A DNA stretch of 64,000 nt from Acidobacteriota bacterium (GCA_029263395.1 JAJCXO010000229.1:57276-121275), one strand, 5' to 3'; shown: positions 1 to 8,015, numbered from the stretch's first letter. Translations and numbers: made by a program. Notes: a model not told the origin generated them from the letters alone.

Positions 1-1
1 G

Positions 2-514
2 CAGCTCCGAGAGATCGTCGAATACGAAACCCTCACCAAGGTGCCGTCCACCCCGCCGTGGATTCGCGGCGTAATGAACTTACGCGGCACCGTGGTACCG
101 GTGGTCGACCTCGCCGCCAAGTTCGGCTTACCCGAAACCGAAATCGCGGCACGCACCTGCATCGTCATCGTCGAGGCTGATCTCGACGGCGAGTCGACAC
201 CGATGGGAGTGATGGTCGACACCGTCGTGCGGGTGCTCGACCTGTCACCCGAAAACATCGAGGAGCCCCCTACCTTCGGCACCCGGGTCCACGTCGACTA
301 CCTGCTGGGAGTCGGTAAAGTTGATGACCAACTCGTGCTGGTACTCGACATCAACCGCGTTTTGTCGATCGACGAGTTGTTGGAAGTGGCCGCAACACCC
401 GACGCCGCGGCGGCCGACACTGCGACTGACGACACTGCGGCTGACGACACTGCGGCTGACGATGCTGCCGGAAGCAAAACCTCCCCAGGCACCGAGCACG
501 AGTCGATGTCGTGA
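2..514 (+). CDS. cheW: CheW-like chemotaxis coupling protein (5' end outside window)
   Basis: Adaptor that links chemoreceptors to the CheA kinase in signalling arrays. The reading frame is open from base 2 (QLREIVEY...), so the true start lies upstream. The CheW core is clear: a TPPWIRGVMNLRG stretch, then VVPVVDLAAKFG, then a second half with VMVDTVVRVLDL and YLLGVGKVDDQLVLVLDI. After the core comes a low-complexity acidic tail rich in Asp, Thr and Ala, encoded by a 15-bp tandem repeat. The stop codon overlaps the GTG start of the downstream cheR, so cheW, cheR and cheB form one translationally coupled operon whose receptor and kinase genes are probably just upstream. The family call is secure; the length of the missing N-terminus is unknown. 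Confidence 0.93.
   Translation, partial: QLREIVEYETLTKVPSTPPWIRGVMNLRGTVVPVVDLAAKFGLPETEIAARTCIVIVEADLDGESTPMGVMVDTVVRVLDLSPENIEEPPTFGTRVHVDYLLGVGKVDDQLVLVLDINRVLSIDELLEVAATPDAAAADTATDDTAADDTAADDAAGSKTSPGTEHESMS
416..460 (+). repeat. 15-bp tandem repeat in the cheW tail
   Basis: Three consecutive 15-bp units of the form GACACTGCGGCTGAC (the first with one difference) lie in frame near the end of cheW and encode a repeated acidic Asp-Thr-Ala-Ala-Asp peptide. A fourth, degenerate unit follows. Because the period is a multiple of three, unit gain or loss would change tail length without breaking the frame. Confidence 0.85.
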
Positions 515-1395
515 AGGCGGCACCCATCCTCGATCCGGCCAGAGCGCTGCCCGAAGTACGGCCACTCAGTGGGGATGAGTTCCGCCTATTCCAGCGCCTG
601 ATCCATCAAGAAGCCGGAATCTTCCTCGGCCCGTCGAAGCAAGAGTTGCTGGTCGCACGACTGCGACGGCGGCTGCGGGCACTGCAGTTGCACTCTTTCT
701 TAGCCTACTACCGACTGGTGAAGTGCGATCCCGAGGAACGGGTAAAGATGCTCGACTGCATCTCCACCAACGAGACCCACTTCTTCCGCGAACCGCGCCA
801 ATTCGAATTTCTCGAGCACCGAATATTTCCCGACGTGCAACACAATCGACGTCCCGGGCTGCGCTTGTGGAGCGCCGGCTGCTCCACCGGTGAAGAGCCC
901 TACTCCCTGGCGATGACGTTGCTTGACCACTTCCCGGGCTGGCCGATCGAGATTCTCGCCACCGACCTGTCCACCCGAGTCCTCGCCAAGGCGCGGGCCG
1001 CGGTATGGCCGATCGAGAAGGCTGAGGAGATTCCCACCGTCTACCGCAAACGGTTCATGCTGAAGGGCACCCGTCAGCAAGACGGCAAGATGAAGGCCGG
1101 GCCCGAGATCCGTTCTGTGGTGCATTTCGCGCGTCTCAACCTCAACGACGAGACCTACCCACAACTCGGGCTGTTCGATCTGATCTTCTGCCGCAACGTG
1201 TTGATCTACTTCAACGCCGAGTCCAGGGAGCGGGTGATCCGCCGGCTGCTCAGTCATCTGACTCCGGGTGGCACACTGTTCCTGGGCCACGCCGAAAGCT
1301 TGAGCGGCTTGACCACCCTGGTACGCAGTGTCGGGCCCAACATTTACACCCATTCGACTAACCTCGGATCAACAGCGAGGACGGACATCCCATGA
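511..1395 (+). CDS. cheR: CheR-type chemoreceptor glutamate methyltransferase
   Basis: Uses S-adenosylmethionine to methylate glutamates on chemoreceptors, setting adaptation in opposition to CheB. The 294-residue length is usual. The all-helical N-terminal CheR domain includes STNETHFFRE at about residues 85-94. The SAM-binding motif LWSAGCSTGEEPYS starts near residue 119, an acidic ATDLS motif that should bind the SAM ribose follows, and FDLIFCRNVLIYFN lies near 222-235. The GTG start at 511 overlaps the cheW stop (GTGA), and the stop overlaps the next ATG (ATGA), so expression should be coupled. There is no extra TPR or pentapeptide-binding domain. Confidence 0.95.
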   Translation: MKAAPILDPARALPEVRPLSGDEFRLFQRLIHQEAGIFLGPSKQELLVARLRRRLRALQLHSFLAYYRLVKCDPEERVKMLDCISTNETHFFREPRQFEFLEHRIFPDVQHNRRPGLRLWSAGCSTGEEPYSLAMTLLDHFPGWPIEILATDLSTRVLAKARAAVWPIEKAEEIPTVYRKRFMLKGTRQQDGKMKAGPEIRSVVHFARLNLNDETYPQLGLFDLIFCRNVLIYFNAESRERVIRRLLSHLTPGGTLFLGHAESLSGLTTLVRSVGPNIYTHSTNLGSTARTDIP

Positions 1396-2492
1396 TGCCC
1401 CGACGGCAATCGGTCGACACTCCGCCCATCCATGTCATGGTGGTCGACGACTCCGCAGTCGTCCGGCAGTTCATGTCCGGCTTGTTGTCGCAACAACCAG
1501 GTATGTCGGTCACGGTAGCGGCGGATCCGCTGATCGCGCTGCGAAAAATGAACCAGCAGCGGCCCGACGTCATCCTGCTCGATCTCGAAATGCCGCGTAT
1601 GGATGGCATGACCTTCCTGCGACGGGTCATGCGGGAGAGTCCGCTGCCGGTTGTGGTCTGCTCAGGGTATGCCGGGGCCGGGACAGAAACCGCCTTGCGA
1701 GCCCTCGACGAAGGTGCGGTGGAAGTTTTGGCCAAACCCAAACTGGGGGTGCGCGACTTCCTTCAAGAAACCTCCGTCATCCTGCTCGACACCATCCGAG
1801 CAGCCGCTTTGGCCCGCCCGCACCGCCGTCGCCGCCTGGTGTCCGCGCCAAGGCTCACCGCCGACGCCGTGTTGCCCCGTCGGTCAGGCCAGCCACGACG
1901 GCAGCCATCCGACCGCATCGTAGCGATCGGTGCCTCAACCGGCGGTACCGACGCGTTGGCGCAAATTCTAGAAGCGCTGCCGATCGATGCTCCGGGGATT
2001 GTGGTCGTTCAGCACATGCCCGAGTTGTTCACCGCCGCCTTCGCCCAGCGGCTAAACAAGAGTTGTCGGATATCGGTCAGGGAGGCCGTTGATGGTGACC
2101 CGATCGTCGAGGGCCAGGCGTTGATTGCACCCGGCAACAAGCACCTCATGGTGGACCGCAACGGTAATGACCACACGGTGCGGGTGGCTGATGGACCGCT
2201 GGTCTCTCGCCACCGACCGAGCGTGGACGTTCTCTTTCGCTCGGTCGCTCAAACGGTTGGCCCCTATGCTGTCGGCGTGATCCTGACCGGGATGGGTGAC
2301 GACGGTGCTCGCGGCCTCGAAGAGATGAAACAGACCGGGGCGGCAACCATTGCTCAAGACGAAGCCAGCTGTGTCGTCTTCGGCATGCCAAAAGAGGCGA
2401 TTGCCCGCGGCGCCGTCGACGAGGTTGTCAACCTGTCGCAAATTTCGGCAGCGGTGCTTCGCAAGACCGCCACAGCGCCGCTCGCTGACTGA
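1392..2492 (+). CDS. cheB: CheB chemotaxis methylesterase with receiver domain
   Basis: Phosphorylation-activated methylesterase/deamidase that removes methyl groups from chemoreceptors. The N-terminal receiver domain has the DD pair (VVDDSAVVRQF, about 18-19), the phosphoacceptor Asp in LLDLEMPRMDG (about 64-66) and the Lys in LAKPK. The C-terminal catalytic domain has the triad: Ser in IGASTGG (about 180), His in VQHMPELF (about 207) and Asp in LTGMGDDGA (about 301-302). It is 366 residues long and starts at an ATG overlapping the cheR stop. It is the last gene of this che operon; a 388-bp spacer follows. A second, divergent CheB lies at 41.4 kb, so the organism has at least two separate chemosensory systems. 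Confidence 0.96.
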   Translation: MMPRRQSVDTPPIHVMVVDDSAVVRQFMSGLLSQQPGMSVTVAADPLIALRKMNQQRPDVILLDLEMPRMDGMTFLRRVMRESPLPVVVCSGYAGAGTETALRALDEGAVEVLAKPKLGVRDFLQETSVILLDTIRAAALARPHRRRRLVSAPRLTADAVLPRRSGQPRRQPSDRIVAIGASTGGTDALAQILEALPIDAPGIVVVQHMPELFTAAFAQRLNKSCRISVREAVDGDPIVEGQALIAPGNKHLMVDRNGNDHTVRVADGPLVSRHRPSVDVLFRSVAQTVGPYAVGVILTGMGDDGARGLEEMKQTGAATIAQDEASCVVFGMPKEAIARGAVDEVVNLSQISAAVLRKTATAPLAD

Positions 2493-2880
2493 CGCAGTCC
2501 ATAACCCGTGGGGCTCTTCAGGGCAGGCGCAACGCCCGGTTGCCCGGTCGCCCCCTGTGGACTGCGCGCGCGGCTGCGTACCTCGCCTCGGTGCTTTATT
2601 ATCCGTCAACCCTATTGGTTACAATAAATAGTCAAGCAGGGGCACTAACCAGATCCCGTCCAGTTTTGCCATTTCGGCTCGGTGAGGGAGGTCTTGTGGA
2701 GCGAGCAAGCAGCGAGCGTGTTTGAGCTTCGCACCTGATCGCATCTCGTATCCGTTGGCACCAAAAGAGCTTAGGCAACTGCAAGAGATCCGGCGAGTTC
2801 CCGGAGCTGCTGCGCAGCCCACAAGGCCGACCGAGCTCTTGATGCGTTCTTAGACGGGATCTAGCTAGCTAGTCCGAACC
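2493..2880. other. Spacer between cheB and the AraC-family gene
   Basis: I see no convincing gene in these 388 bases. The first part is GC-rich and holds a 49-bp sequence at 2545-2593 that recurs in inverted orientation at 20203-20250. The rest includes an AT-rich patch near 2600-2630. Short open frames here have no ribosome binding site or recognisable domain. No promoter or terminator could be assigned with confidence. Confidence 0.6.
2545..2593 (+). repeat. 49-bp intergenic repeat, copy 1
   Basis: This segment, which begins CGGTCGCCCC and contains TGTGGACTGC, matches the reverse complement of 20203-20250 at about 41 of 49 positions with one gap, by hand alignment. Both copies lie shortly downstream of a stop codon, in the same orientation as the preceding gene (cheB here, the NUDIX gene at the other site). 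The role is unknown; a 3'-UTR element or a remnant of a small dispersed repeat would both fit. Confidence 0.6.
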
Positions 2881-3945
2881 GTGACTTTCCCCACGGATTC
2901 CGGCTATCCTTCGGCCTTGACGGCGCATGGCATGGGACAAATCACGTCACTCTTTGTAAGGAAAGTGGTCGGCGAGGCCGACGAGCACGTCGACAAGGCT
3001 GCCTTGTTGAGTTCGCTGGGCATCGAGCCGGATAGTCCGGTGGATCCCTCGTTCATGGTATCGGCCACCGAGTATTACGCCTTCCTCGAGAGACTTGCCG
3101 CAGTTGACGGGAATCCCACGACAATTCCACTGCGAGCCGGCGCCGCGATGTGTTGCGATGACTACGGTGCTTTTGGTCTCGCCTGGAAGTCGGCGACCAA
3201 TCTCAGGGGTTCTTACGAACGGGCGGAGCGTTATGGGCGCGTTCTGACCAGCGTCTCGACCTACGAAGTCGAGTGGGACGAAGGCGGTGCGTTCATGCTC
3301 TTGCATCGGGAGGGCGAGCGACGCCTCGGCATGCGGCTCTCCAACGAAGCCACTATCGCCAGTATCGTTTCGATCAGTCGACAGGTTTCGACCGAAGAGG
3401 TCACTCCGCTTGCCGTGCACTTCAAGCACGCGGCACCGGATTCCTTGGTGGACCACGAGGCTTTTTTCGGCTGTCGACTGCACTTCGAATCGGACCGAGA
3501 CGCGGTCTATCTCTCCAATAAGACCCTCCAGACGCCGAACAAGCTAGGCGACGAGAGCATTTCCAGATTCTTCGACACGCATCTCGAGCAGGAGCTGTCG
3601 AAGCTGGAAGACGACAGCTCGCTGCAGCGTAGGGTTCAGATCCGGATCTCACAGTCCCTGAGCGAGGGCGTGCCGGCCGTCTCCGAGGTGGCGAGGCACT
3701 TCGCCATGAGCGGCCGAACGCTACAACGTAGGCTGTCGGATCGAGGTTTTTCCTATCAGGCGCTGGTCGACGAGTCTCGGCGCCAACTGTCCAAGCGTCT
3801 CCTCCAGCAGACAGACTATGAGCTGGCCGAGGTTGCATTCATGACGGGCTTCTCCGAGCAGAGCTCGTTCTCCCGTGCCTTCAAGCGCTGGGCCGGACAG
3901 ACGCCGCGCTCCTACCGCATCAACTCGCAGTCCTCCTCGGCCTGA
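2881..3945 (+). CDS. AraC-family transcriptional regulator (OruR/ArgR-like)
   Basis: DNA-binding regulator of 354 residues. The N-terminal two thirds resemble the arabinose-binding-like domain typical of the OruR/ArgR/virulence group (an IPLRAGAAMCCDDYGAFGLAW stretch near residue 80 and a GCRLHFESDRDAVYLSN stretch just after 200). The C-terminal 90 residues are a double helix-turn-helix: SEVARHFAMSGRTLQRRL, then the second helix pair ending GFSEQSSFSRAFKRWAGQTP. The GTG at 2881 gives the longest frame; an in-frame ATG at 2932 is an alternative and neither has a strong ribosome binding site. The next gene in the same direction is a DUF1772 membrane protein, a plausible but untested target. Confidence 0.9.
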   Translation: MTFPTDSGYPSALTAHGMGQITSLFVRKVVGEADEHVDKAALLSSLGIEPDSPVDPSFMVSATEYYAFLERLAAVDGNPTTIPLRAGAAMCCDDYGAFGLAWKSATNLRGSYERAERYGRVLTSVSTYEVEWDEGGAFMLLHREGERRLGMRLSNEATIASIVSISRQVSTEEVTPLAVHFKHAAPDSLVDHEAFFGCRLHFESDRDAVYLSNKTLQTPNKLGDESISRFFDTHLEQELSKLEDDSSLQRRVQIRISQSLSEGVPAVSEVARHFAMSGRTLQRRLSDRGFSYQALVDESRRQLSKRLLQQTDYELAEVAFMTGFSEQSSFSRAFKRWAGQTPRSYRINSQSSSA

Positions 3946-4101
3946 GCGTCACGCGGCCCTTCGATTCGTCGCGGTGAATCGTGCGGCTTCGCGGTTTGGC
4001 GCGTCGCGTCAAATTTTTGGCGGCTCCGGCCAAGACGCTTCCTGATGCGACCGATAGTTTCACCATGCAATCACGCAAGCACCACTGGGAAGGAACAAAC
4101 C

Positions 4102-4167
4102 ATGCATAAACCTCAACACGAAGCACCTGCGCTTGGGGGACTGCATCATGACGCGCCAAGTGTTTGA
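4102..4167 (+). CDS. Possible 21-residue leader peptide
   Basis: An ATG at 4102 preceded by a good purine-rich Shine-Dalgarno sequence (GGAAGGA, about 7 bases upstream) opens a 21-codon frame, MHKPQHEAPALGG and onward, ending with TGA at 4165-4167. It lies 39 bases upstream of the DUF1772 gene. The peptide is His-rich and has no recognised family. It may be a leader peptide or the remnant start of a lost gene; the only evidence is the ribosome binding site and position. Confidence 0.3.
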   Translation: MHKPQHEAPALGGLHHDAPSV

Positions 4168-4206
4168 TTCGGGCACTAACCGATTCGACAGATCAGGAGA
4201 TCTCTG

Positions 4207-4701
4207 ATGGATACTTTTCAAACCGGACTAACCCTGACCACATTGTTGTGCTCCCTGGTGGCCGGCTTCGTCTTCGCATTCGCCGCCGTCGTCATGCCAG
4301 GCATCGGCGAGCTCAACGACCGCGAGTTTCTCCAGGCCTTCCAAGCCATAGATCGGGTGATTCAGAACAATCAGCCCGCCTTCATGCTGGTGTGGGTCGG
4401 TTCCATCGTCACCCTCGTACTGTCCGGCCTGATCGGAGTCCGACAGTTGGCTGGAGCCGAGCAGAAGATCCTCATCGCCGCGGCTGTCGTTTATCTTGTG
4501 GGCGTCCAGTTGCCGACCCTCGCTGTGAACGTACCCTTGAACAACCAGTTGCAGACTCTGGACCTCTCAGCGCTTGACGGGCAGGCACTGGTTGACGCCA
4601 GAAGCAACTTCGAAACACGCTGGACTCGGTGGAATACGATCAGGACGGCCTTCGCATGCCTGACCGCTACGCTGCTGGTCCTTCTGGTATTGCGACTTTG
4701 A
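4207..4701 (+). CDS. DUF1772 (anthrone oxygenase-like) membrane protein
   Basis: Small integral membrane protein of 164 residues with four hydrophobic segments (about 6-30, 55-80, 88-110 and 143-163). The family pattern is visible: a conserved PGIGEL after helix 1, FLQAFQAIDRVIQNNQPAFM, then VNVPLNNQL after helix 3 and a Trp-rich FETRWTRWNTIR before helix 4. Relatives include fungal anthrone oxygenases, but most bacterial members have no known substrate. The ATG at 4207 has AGGAG nine bases upstream. Its place behind an AraC-family gene suggests a small regulated unit (inference). Confidence 0.85.
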   Translation: MDTFQTGLTLTTLLCSLVAGFVFAFAAVVMPGIGELNDREFLQAFQAIDRVIQNNQPAFMLVWVGSIVTLVLSGLIGVRQLAGAEQKILIAAAVVYLVGVQLPTLAVNVPLNNQLQTLDLSALDGQALVDARSNFETRWTRWNTIRTAFACLTATLLVLLVLRL

Positions 4702-4858
4702 CAGGAGCACCCGAACCTCCCACGACCGGCTGTCGAAGGCAATTCGTCACCTCGACGATTCGTCGAGACGAACACCATCATTCAGTCCTTAAAACTCTGA
4801 TTCCACAACAGATGCGAGTAAGTGCGAGTACTTTCTCAGCGCTCTCGATAGGTCTTCG

Positions 4859-4887
4859 TTGACTTCGGTATCCTAGACTCGTACTAC
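4859..4887 (+). promoter_or_regulatory. Sigma70-like promoter upstream of a broken permease gene
   Basis: TTGACT at 4859-4864 and TACTAC at 4882-4887 are separated by 17 bases, a good match to a housekeeping promoter. An AGAGG Shine-Dalgarno and an ATG at 4902 follow at normal distances. The start codon leads only 6-7 codons before the reading frame becomes a C-terminal permease fragment in a different phase, so the promoter seems to have survived the deletion of its gene. Confidence 0.45.
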
Positions 4888-4901
4888 TGAAGAGGTCGAC
4901 G

Positions 4902-5070
4902 ATGCGCGTTCAACTCAAAACTCATCGGCTGGTTACCGATCGGGGCGTTCGAGCCCATCGCCCTCGGCACCGCCGTCCTGCTGCTGGTGTTGGTGGCACT
5001 CCCGGCCCTGCTACTGCCCGCCCGTCGCGCCGCTGCCGTCGACCCGGCGTCGAGCTTGCGGGCGGATTAG
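4902..5070 (+). pseudogene. Remnant of an FtsX/MacB-type ABC permease
   Basis: Bases 4921-5070, read in the frame starting CTC at 4921, encode the typical end of an FtsX-family permease: a hydrophobic last helix (GTAVLLLVLVALPALLLPAR) followed by ARRAAAVDPASSLRAD and a stop. This tail is characteristic of MacB/FtsX permeases, including the orphan duplicated permeases common in Acidobacteria. The rest of the gene is absent. An ATG with a ribosome binding site at 4902 lies directly upstream but in another phase, which suggests an internal deletion joined a gene start to a gene end. The product would be non-functional. Confidence 0.6.
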
Positions 5071-5097
5071 GCTGAGACTGGTCGAGGCGAGGCCAAC

Positions 5098-6405
5098 CTA
5101 CGGCGCCACGCTCCACTCCAAGAGGTTGCCCGACTCGAAGCCGTCGGCAAAAATTTTACTCACCCGTGTTCTCTGGATGCTCGAGCTAGAAACATCGGTA
5201 CCGCCCGAGCCATAACTGGACCACACAGCAACAAACTCGCCGTCACCATCCATCCCGATGGCGGGTAAGCGCTGCCCATCCGTCGTATAGGTGTTGATCT
5301 GGAAGTCGTCTCCCAAGGGGGAGGCGTCCGAGGCGAAACGCCGGCCCTGGATACTGCTACTCGACGAGTCCGACCCGTTCGAAGCCAGGCCCTGCCATAC
5401 GACGACAAAACTGCCGTCTACCTGCATCCCGATCGCAGCCCTGTACTGGGAGTTCGTAGTGTACGAGTTGACCTGGAATTCACCCCCAACAAGAGAGCCA
5501 TCCGTGGCGAAACGCTGGCCGTGGACACCGGAACTCGAAGTGTCGTCCCCACCGCCCATACCAGACCACACAGCGACAAAATTATCATCGCCGTCGAATC
5601 CCACCGAGGGCCCAGACTGGCCGCCTGTAGTGTAGGTATTGATCTCGAACTCTCCTCCCAGGGGAGAGCCGTCCGCAGCATAACGCTGTGCACGGGCGCT
5701 GGTGTCGTAATACTCACCGTAGTCTCTGCTGCTCCACGCGACCACAAAATTGCCGCTCGCGGCAACCGCCACCGACGGAAAGGTCTGGTAACCCGAGGCA
5801 AAAGTGTTGGCCTGGATCTCACCCCCCAATAGACTGCCATCCGAAGCGAAACGCTGCAGTTGGATGTCGGGGTAACCACCACTCTCCCAAGCCACGACAA
5901 ATCCGCCATCGGGTGCAAGACCCACAGAAGGGGAACTCTGGACGTCATAAGTGGCCGTGTTGACTTGGAACTCTCCGCCCAGAGTGGACCCATCCGATGC
6001 GTAGCGCTGGCCTTGGATACTCAAGCTCGAGGTGTCCGTGCCGTTCGAGCCCGCACTCGACCATACGACGATGAAGCTGCCGTCAACGTCAACGGCCACG
6101 GATGCAGAGCGCTGAGCACCCGTGGTGTAGCTGTTGACTTGGAATTCTCCGCCGATCGCGGATCCAGTCGGCGCATACCGCTGGCCTTGAACGCTGACGC
6201 TCGACGAGTCTGTACCACTCGAGCCGTCACTAGCCCAGACGACAACAAAGTCGCCCGCGGCGTTCATCCCGATCGAGGGAACACTTTGATTGTCGGTGGT
6301 GTAGGTGTTGACCTGGACGTCATCGGCTTTCGCCGTTCCGCCCCAGACGATCCAAAAGACTGCGATGACAACTGTTTGCCCGAAGGCGCGGCGCATACTC
6401 AGCAT
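5098..6405 (-). CDS. Secreted seven-repeat (propeller-like) protein with FADGFESG tail
   Basis: Secreted protein of about 435 residues. The ATG at 6405 is chosen over the longest frame (6426) because a perfect GGAGGAG lies five bases upstream; a signal peptide follows (hydrophobic TVVIAVFWIVWG, likely cleavage after TAKA). The mature part is seven repeats of about 58 residues, each starting FQVNTYTT-like, with a central FVVVWSS strand and ending QGQRYASDGSxLGGE. The pattern suggests a seven-bladed beta-propeller. The last 19 residues carry IFADGFESGNLLEWS, a recurring C-terminal tail also present in the unrelated protein at 9025-10287. Substrate and function are unknown; an extracellular or envelope location is likely. 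Confidence 0.82.
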   Translation of the reverse strand: MLSMRRAFGQTVVIAVFWIVWGGTAKADDVQVNTYTTDNQSVPSIGMNAAGDFVVVWASDGSSGTDSSSVSVQGQRYAPTGSAIGGEFQVNSYTTGAQRSASVAVDVDGSFIVVWSSAGSNGTDTSSLSIQGQRYASDGSTLGGEFQVNTATYDVQSSPSVGLAPDGGFVVAWESGGYPDIQLQRFASDGSLLGGEIQANTFASGYQTFPSVAVAASGNFVVAWSSRDYGEYYDTSARAQRYAADGSPLGGEFEINTYTTGGQSGPSVGFDGDDNFVAVWSGMGGGDDTSSSGVHGQRFATDGSLVGGEFQVNSYTTNSQYRAAIGMQVDGSFVVVWQGLASNGSDSSSSSIQGRRFASDASPLGDDFQINTYTTDGQRLPAIGMDGDGEFVAVWSSYGSGGTDVSSSSIQRTRVSKIFADGFESGNLLEWSVAP

Positions 6406-6551
6406 AGATTCTCCTCCATAGGTCATCTTACCGCAGTTAACCGACGGGCTTGGTGCTAGCCACCTCGGTCACGATGGTTCTACAAGCCACCTCCGAAGAC
6501 GCCCGGTGCCAGCCAACTCGGTCATGTGCGGTCATGTGACCCGGCCACGTG

Positions 6552-6948
6552 CTATCCAGCCAACACCACTACCAGATGACGGCGCAAGTCGATAACAGCT
6601 CCTACTTGCTCCAGGAAATCCATCCCGACGATCCCGTCGAGTTCGAATCGAAAACCACAGTCCATCGCGCCGACCTCGATCTCGAAATTGGCGACTGTCA
6701 GATCTCCGAGAGAAAGTCGATCAATCGTCTTAGAGAAGACAAACTCGGTGCCACCGACACCCCTTATCCGATTCAAGGTATCGGTAGGATCGCAACGAAG
6801 GTCGATGTCCAACAAGCGGTCTGCTGAAAAAGATCGTTCCGGCGGAGCCAGTGTCGAGCAGGACATTCTCAAGATCGAGGCTTCGGTCTCGGTAAACCAG
6901 AGTCATTGAGACGTGAGGCAAGCCCTCGTGGATCCGAATCTCAGGCAC
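6552..6948 (-). pseudogene. Retropepsin-like aspartic protease, frameshifted
   Basis: The two halves of one clan AA aspartic protease lie in different frames. The first half starts at a GTG (6948) overlapping the upstream small gene's TGA and reads VPEIRIHEGLPHVSMTL to LLDTGSAGTIF, with the catalytic DTGSA. The second half reads SADRLLDIDL, then RIRGVGGTEFVFSK, GDLTVANFEIEVGAMD and GIVGMDFLEQVGAVIDL, ending at TAG (6552). The frames join cleanly if one base is removed from the A5 run at 6827-6831 (T5 on the coding strand). Restored, the protein would be about 130 residues, the family's normal length. It is either a genuine inactivating mutation, a sequencing error in the homopolymer, or slippage. 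Confidence 0.75.
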
Positions 6949-7198
6949 ACCGGATCCCGAGCCAACGACGCTCGCGGATTTCAAGCTCCTGGCGCTCGGT
7001 ATGGCAAACGTAAAGCTCGCGCTGTGGGGCCTCGCGGTGCAGGAGTGTGTAACGCTGCATCGCAGCAACCGAGTCAGGGAATGATGCGACGACTGCGATA
7101 TCGTCCAGCAACCGATGGCTATCCTCGGAGCGTGCCTCGATTGCCTCTATGAGCAGCCATTCATTCGGGTAGTGATGACGAATTTCTGACCACTGCAT
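6941..7198 (-). CDS. Small conserved protein paired with the aspartic protease
   Basis: Protein of 85 residues, MQWSEIRHHYPNEWLLIEAI onward, ending ITERRWLGIR-like (IRERRWLGIRCA). The ATG at 7198 has AAGGAGG eight bases upstream, so the longer frame to 7252 is not used. From memory, similar small proteins (HYP-WLLVEAI start, RxLYVxHT and RRWLGIR end) occur next to a retropepsin-like protease in many bacteria, and here the protease start overlaps this gene's stop by a GTGCCTGA junction. The fixed pairing suggests a two-gene unit, perhaps protease plus substrate, chaperone or regulator. No enzymatic motif is visible. Confidence 0.75.
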   Translation of the reverse strand: MQWSEIRHHYPNEWLLIEAIEARSEDSHRLLDDIAVVASFPDSVAAMQRYTLLHREAPQRELYVCHTERQELEIRERRWLGIRCA

Positions 7199-7303
7199 CG
7201 CTGCCTCCTTGCCGCGTTTTCTTCTTGCCACCGCCAACAGAAAGCTTAACATCGATTCCAGTCATTGCTGACACGCTCATGCCACCGGTGCGCTCGTGCC
7301 ATG

Positions 7304-7331
7304 AGAAAAGGCCGCCGAAATCGGCGGCCTT
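7304..7331 (-). terminator. Rho-independent terminator of the DUF4384 gene
   Basis: A perfect 11-bp inverted repeat (AAGGCCGCCGA / TCGGCGGCCTT, 7308-7318 and 7321-7331) separated by two bases, followed on the minus strand by a short T run (7306-7309). It lies 40 bases beyond the stop codon of the DUF4384 gene and upstream of the small-protein/protease pair. Confidence 0.75.
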
Positions 7332-7370
7332 GATTGCGCTTTGCGTGCGCATCTTGCGTTCGCTGTCGAC

Positions 7371-8015
7371 TCAATACCGATCCCACCAGGGCCGGGGGGC
7401 GCGTGGCCGGCAGCGGTAGCCATCGCGGACGTAGTGCCGGGTCTCGGCCACTGCTACGGTCGACTCGGTGGGCGGCCTATCTGGCACTTCGCGAATCTTG
7501 TTCGGCAAGGCCCGTGGCTCGTCACCGTAGCTGGCAGGCTTGCGACTGCGATAGTCGTCGTACCGACCGTAGCCGGGGCGTGGCTCGCGCGGACCGAAGA
7601 GATCCCGCCGGTCGGTGGAGGCGACGGCTCTCAGGGTCTCCCAGCCACTCGGCCCCTCGACCTCGAAGTGAAAACCGTAACGGGCCGGCACCCGATGCAC
7701 TTCACCACCGCGCACGAAGTTGTCGGTGGCGTGACGGGTAGGAAAGAGCTTGTGCATGCGACCGGTGGTATCGATGTCGTAGATCGCCACGTAAGCGTCG
7801 ACGTTGGTACGAAAGTAGACTTCGATCGACTCGCCTGCGCAGTACCGGGCCTCGTAACCGCGGTCGGTCCAGATCTCCACCTCGACGGCATGATCGGGTA
7901 CCTCGCGGAGCTTCTCGACGATCGCCCTGCGCTCGGCGGAGGCTGCCGAAGCGGTCAGTAGGAGTGCGGCTGCCATGCTTGCTAGGGTGTAGGTTTTCAC
8001 TTGGGATCTGTTCAT
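7371..8015 (-). CDS. Secreted DUF4384-domain protein
   Basis: Exported protein of 214 residues. The ATG at 8015 is preceded by AAAGGAGG, so the upstream 21 codons of the open frame are excluded. A signal peptide is clear (SMAAALLLTASAASA, cleavage near residue 27). The DUF4384 domain follows: VEIWTDRGYEARYCAGE, IEVYFRTNVDAYVAIYDID and GPSGWETLRAVAS are family hallmarks. The C-terminal third is rich in Arg, Tyr and Pro (PRPGYGRYDDYRSRK) and may be disordered. DUF4384 domains are found on secreted or envelope proteins and on some kinases; no enzymatic function is established. It has its own terminator. Confidence 0.82.
   Translation of the reverse strand: MNRSQVKTYTLASMAAALLLTASAASAERRAIVEKLREVPDHAVEVEIWTDRGYEARYCAGESIEVYFRTNVDAYVAIYDIDTTGRMHKLFPTRHATDNFVRGGEVHRVPARYGFHFEVEGPSGWETLRAVASTDRRDLFGPREPRPGYGRYDDYRSRKPASYGDEPRALPNKIREVPDRPPTESTVAVAETRHYVRDGYRCRPRAPRPWWDRY

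Noticed and set aside
416..460. CRISPR array
   Set aside because: The repeat units are contiguous, 15 bp, in frame and without spacers; they are a coding tandem repeat. The same applies to 20935-20994 (noncoding) and 43420-43470.
1328..2092. Open frame of 254 codons in another phase of cheB
   Set aside because: Arg/Ala/Pro-rich shadow frame; cheB in the correct frame has all catalytic and receiver residues.
2619..2822. Minus-strand frame of 67 codons in the spacer after cheB
   Set aside because: No ribosome binding site, domain or coding-like composition.
7341..7961. Plus-strand open frame of 206 codons
   Set aside because: Antisense to the DUF4384 gene, which has a ribosome binding site, signal peptide and family motifs.
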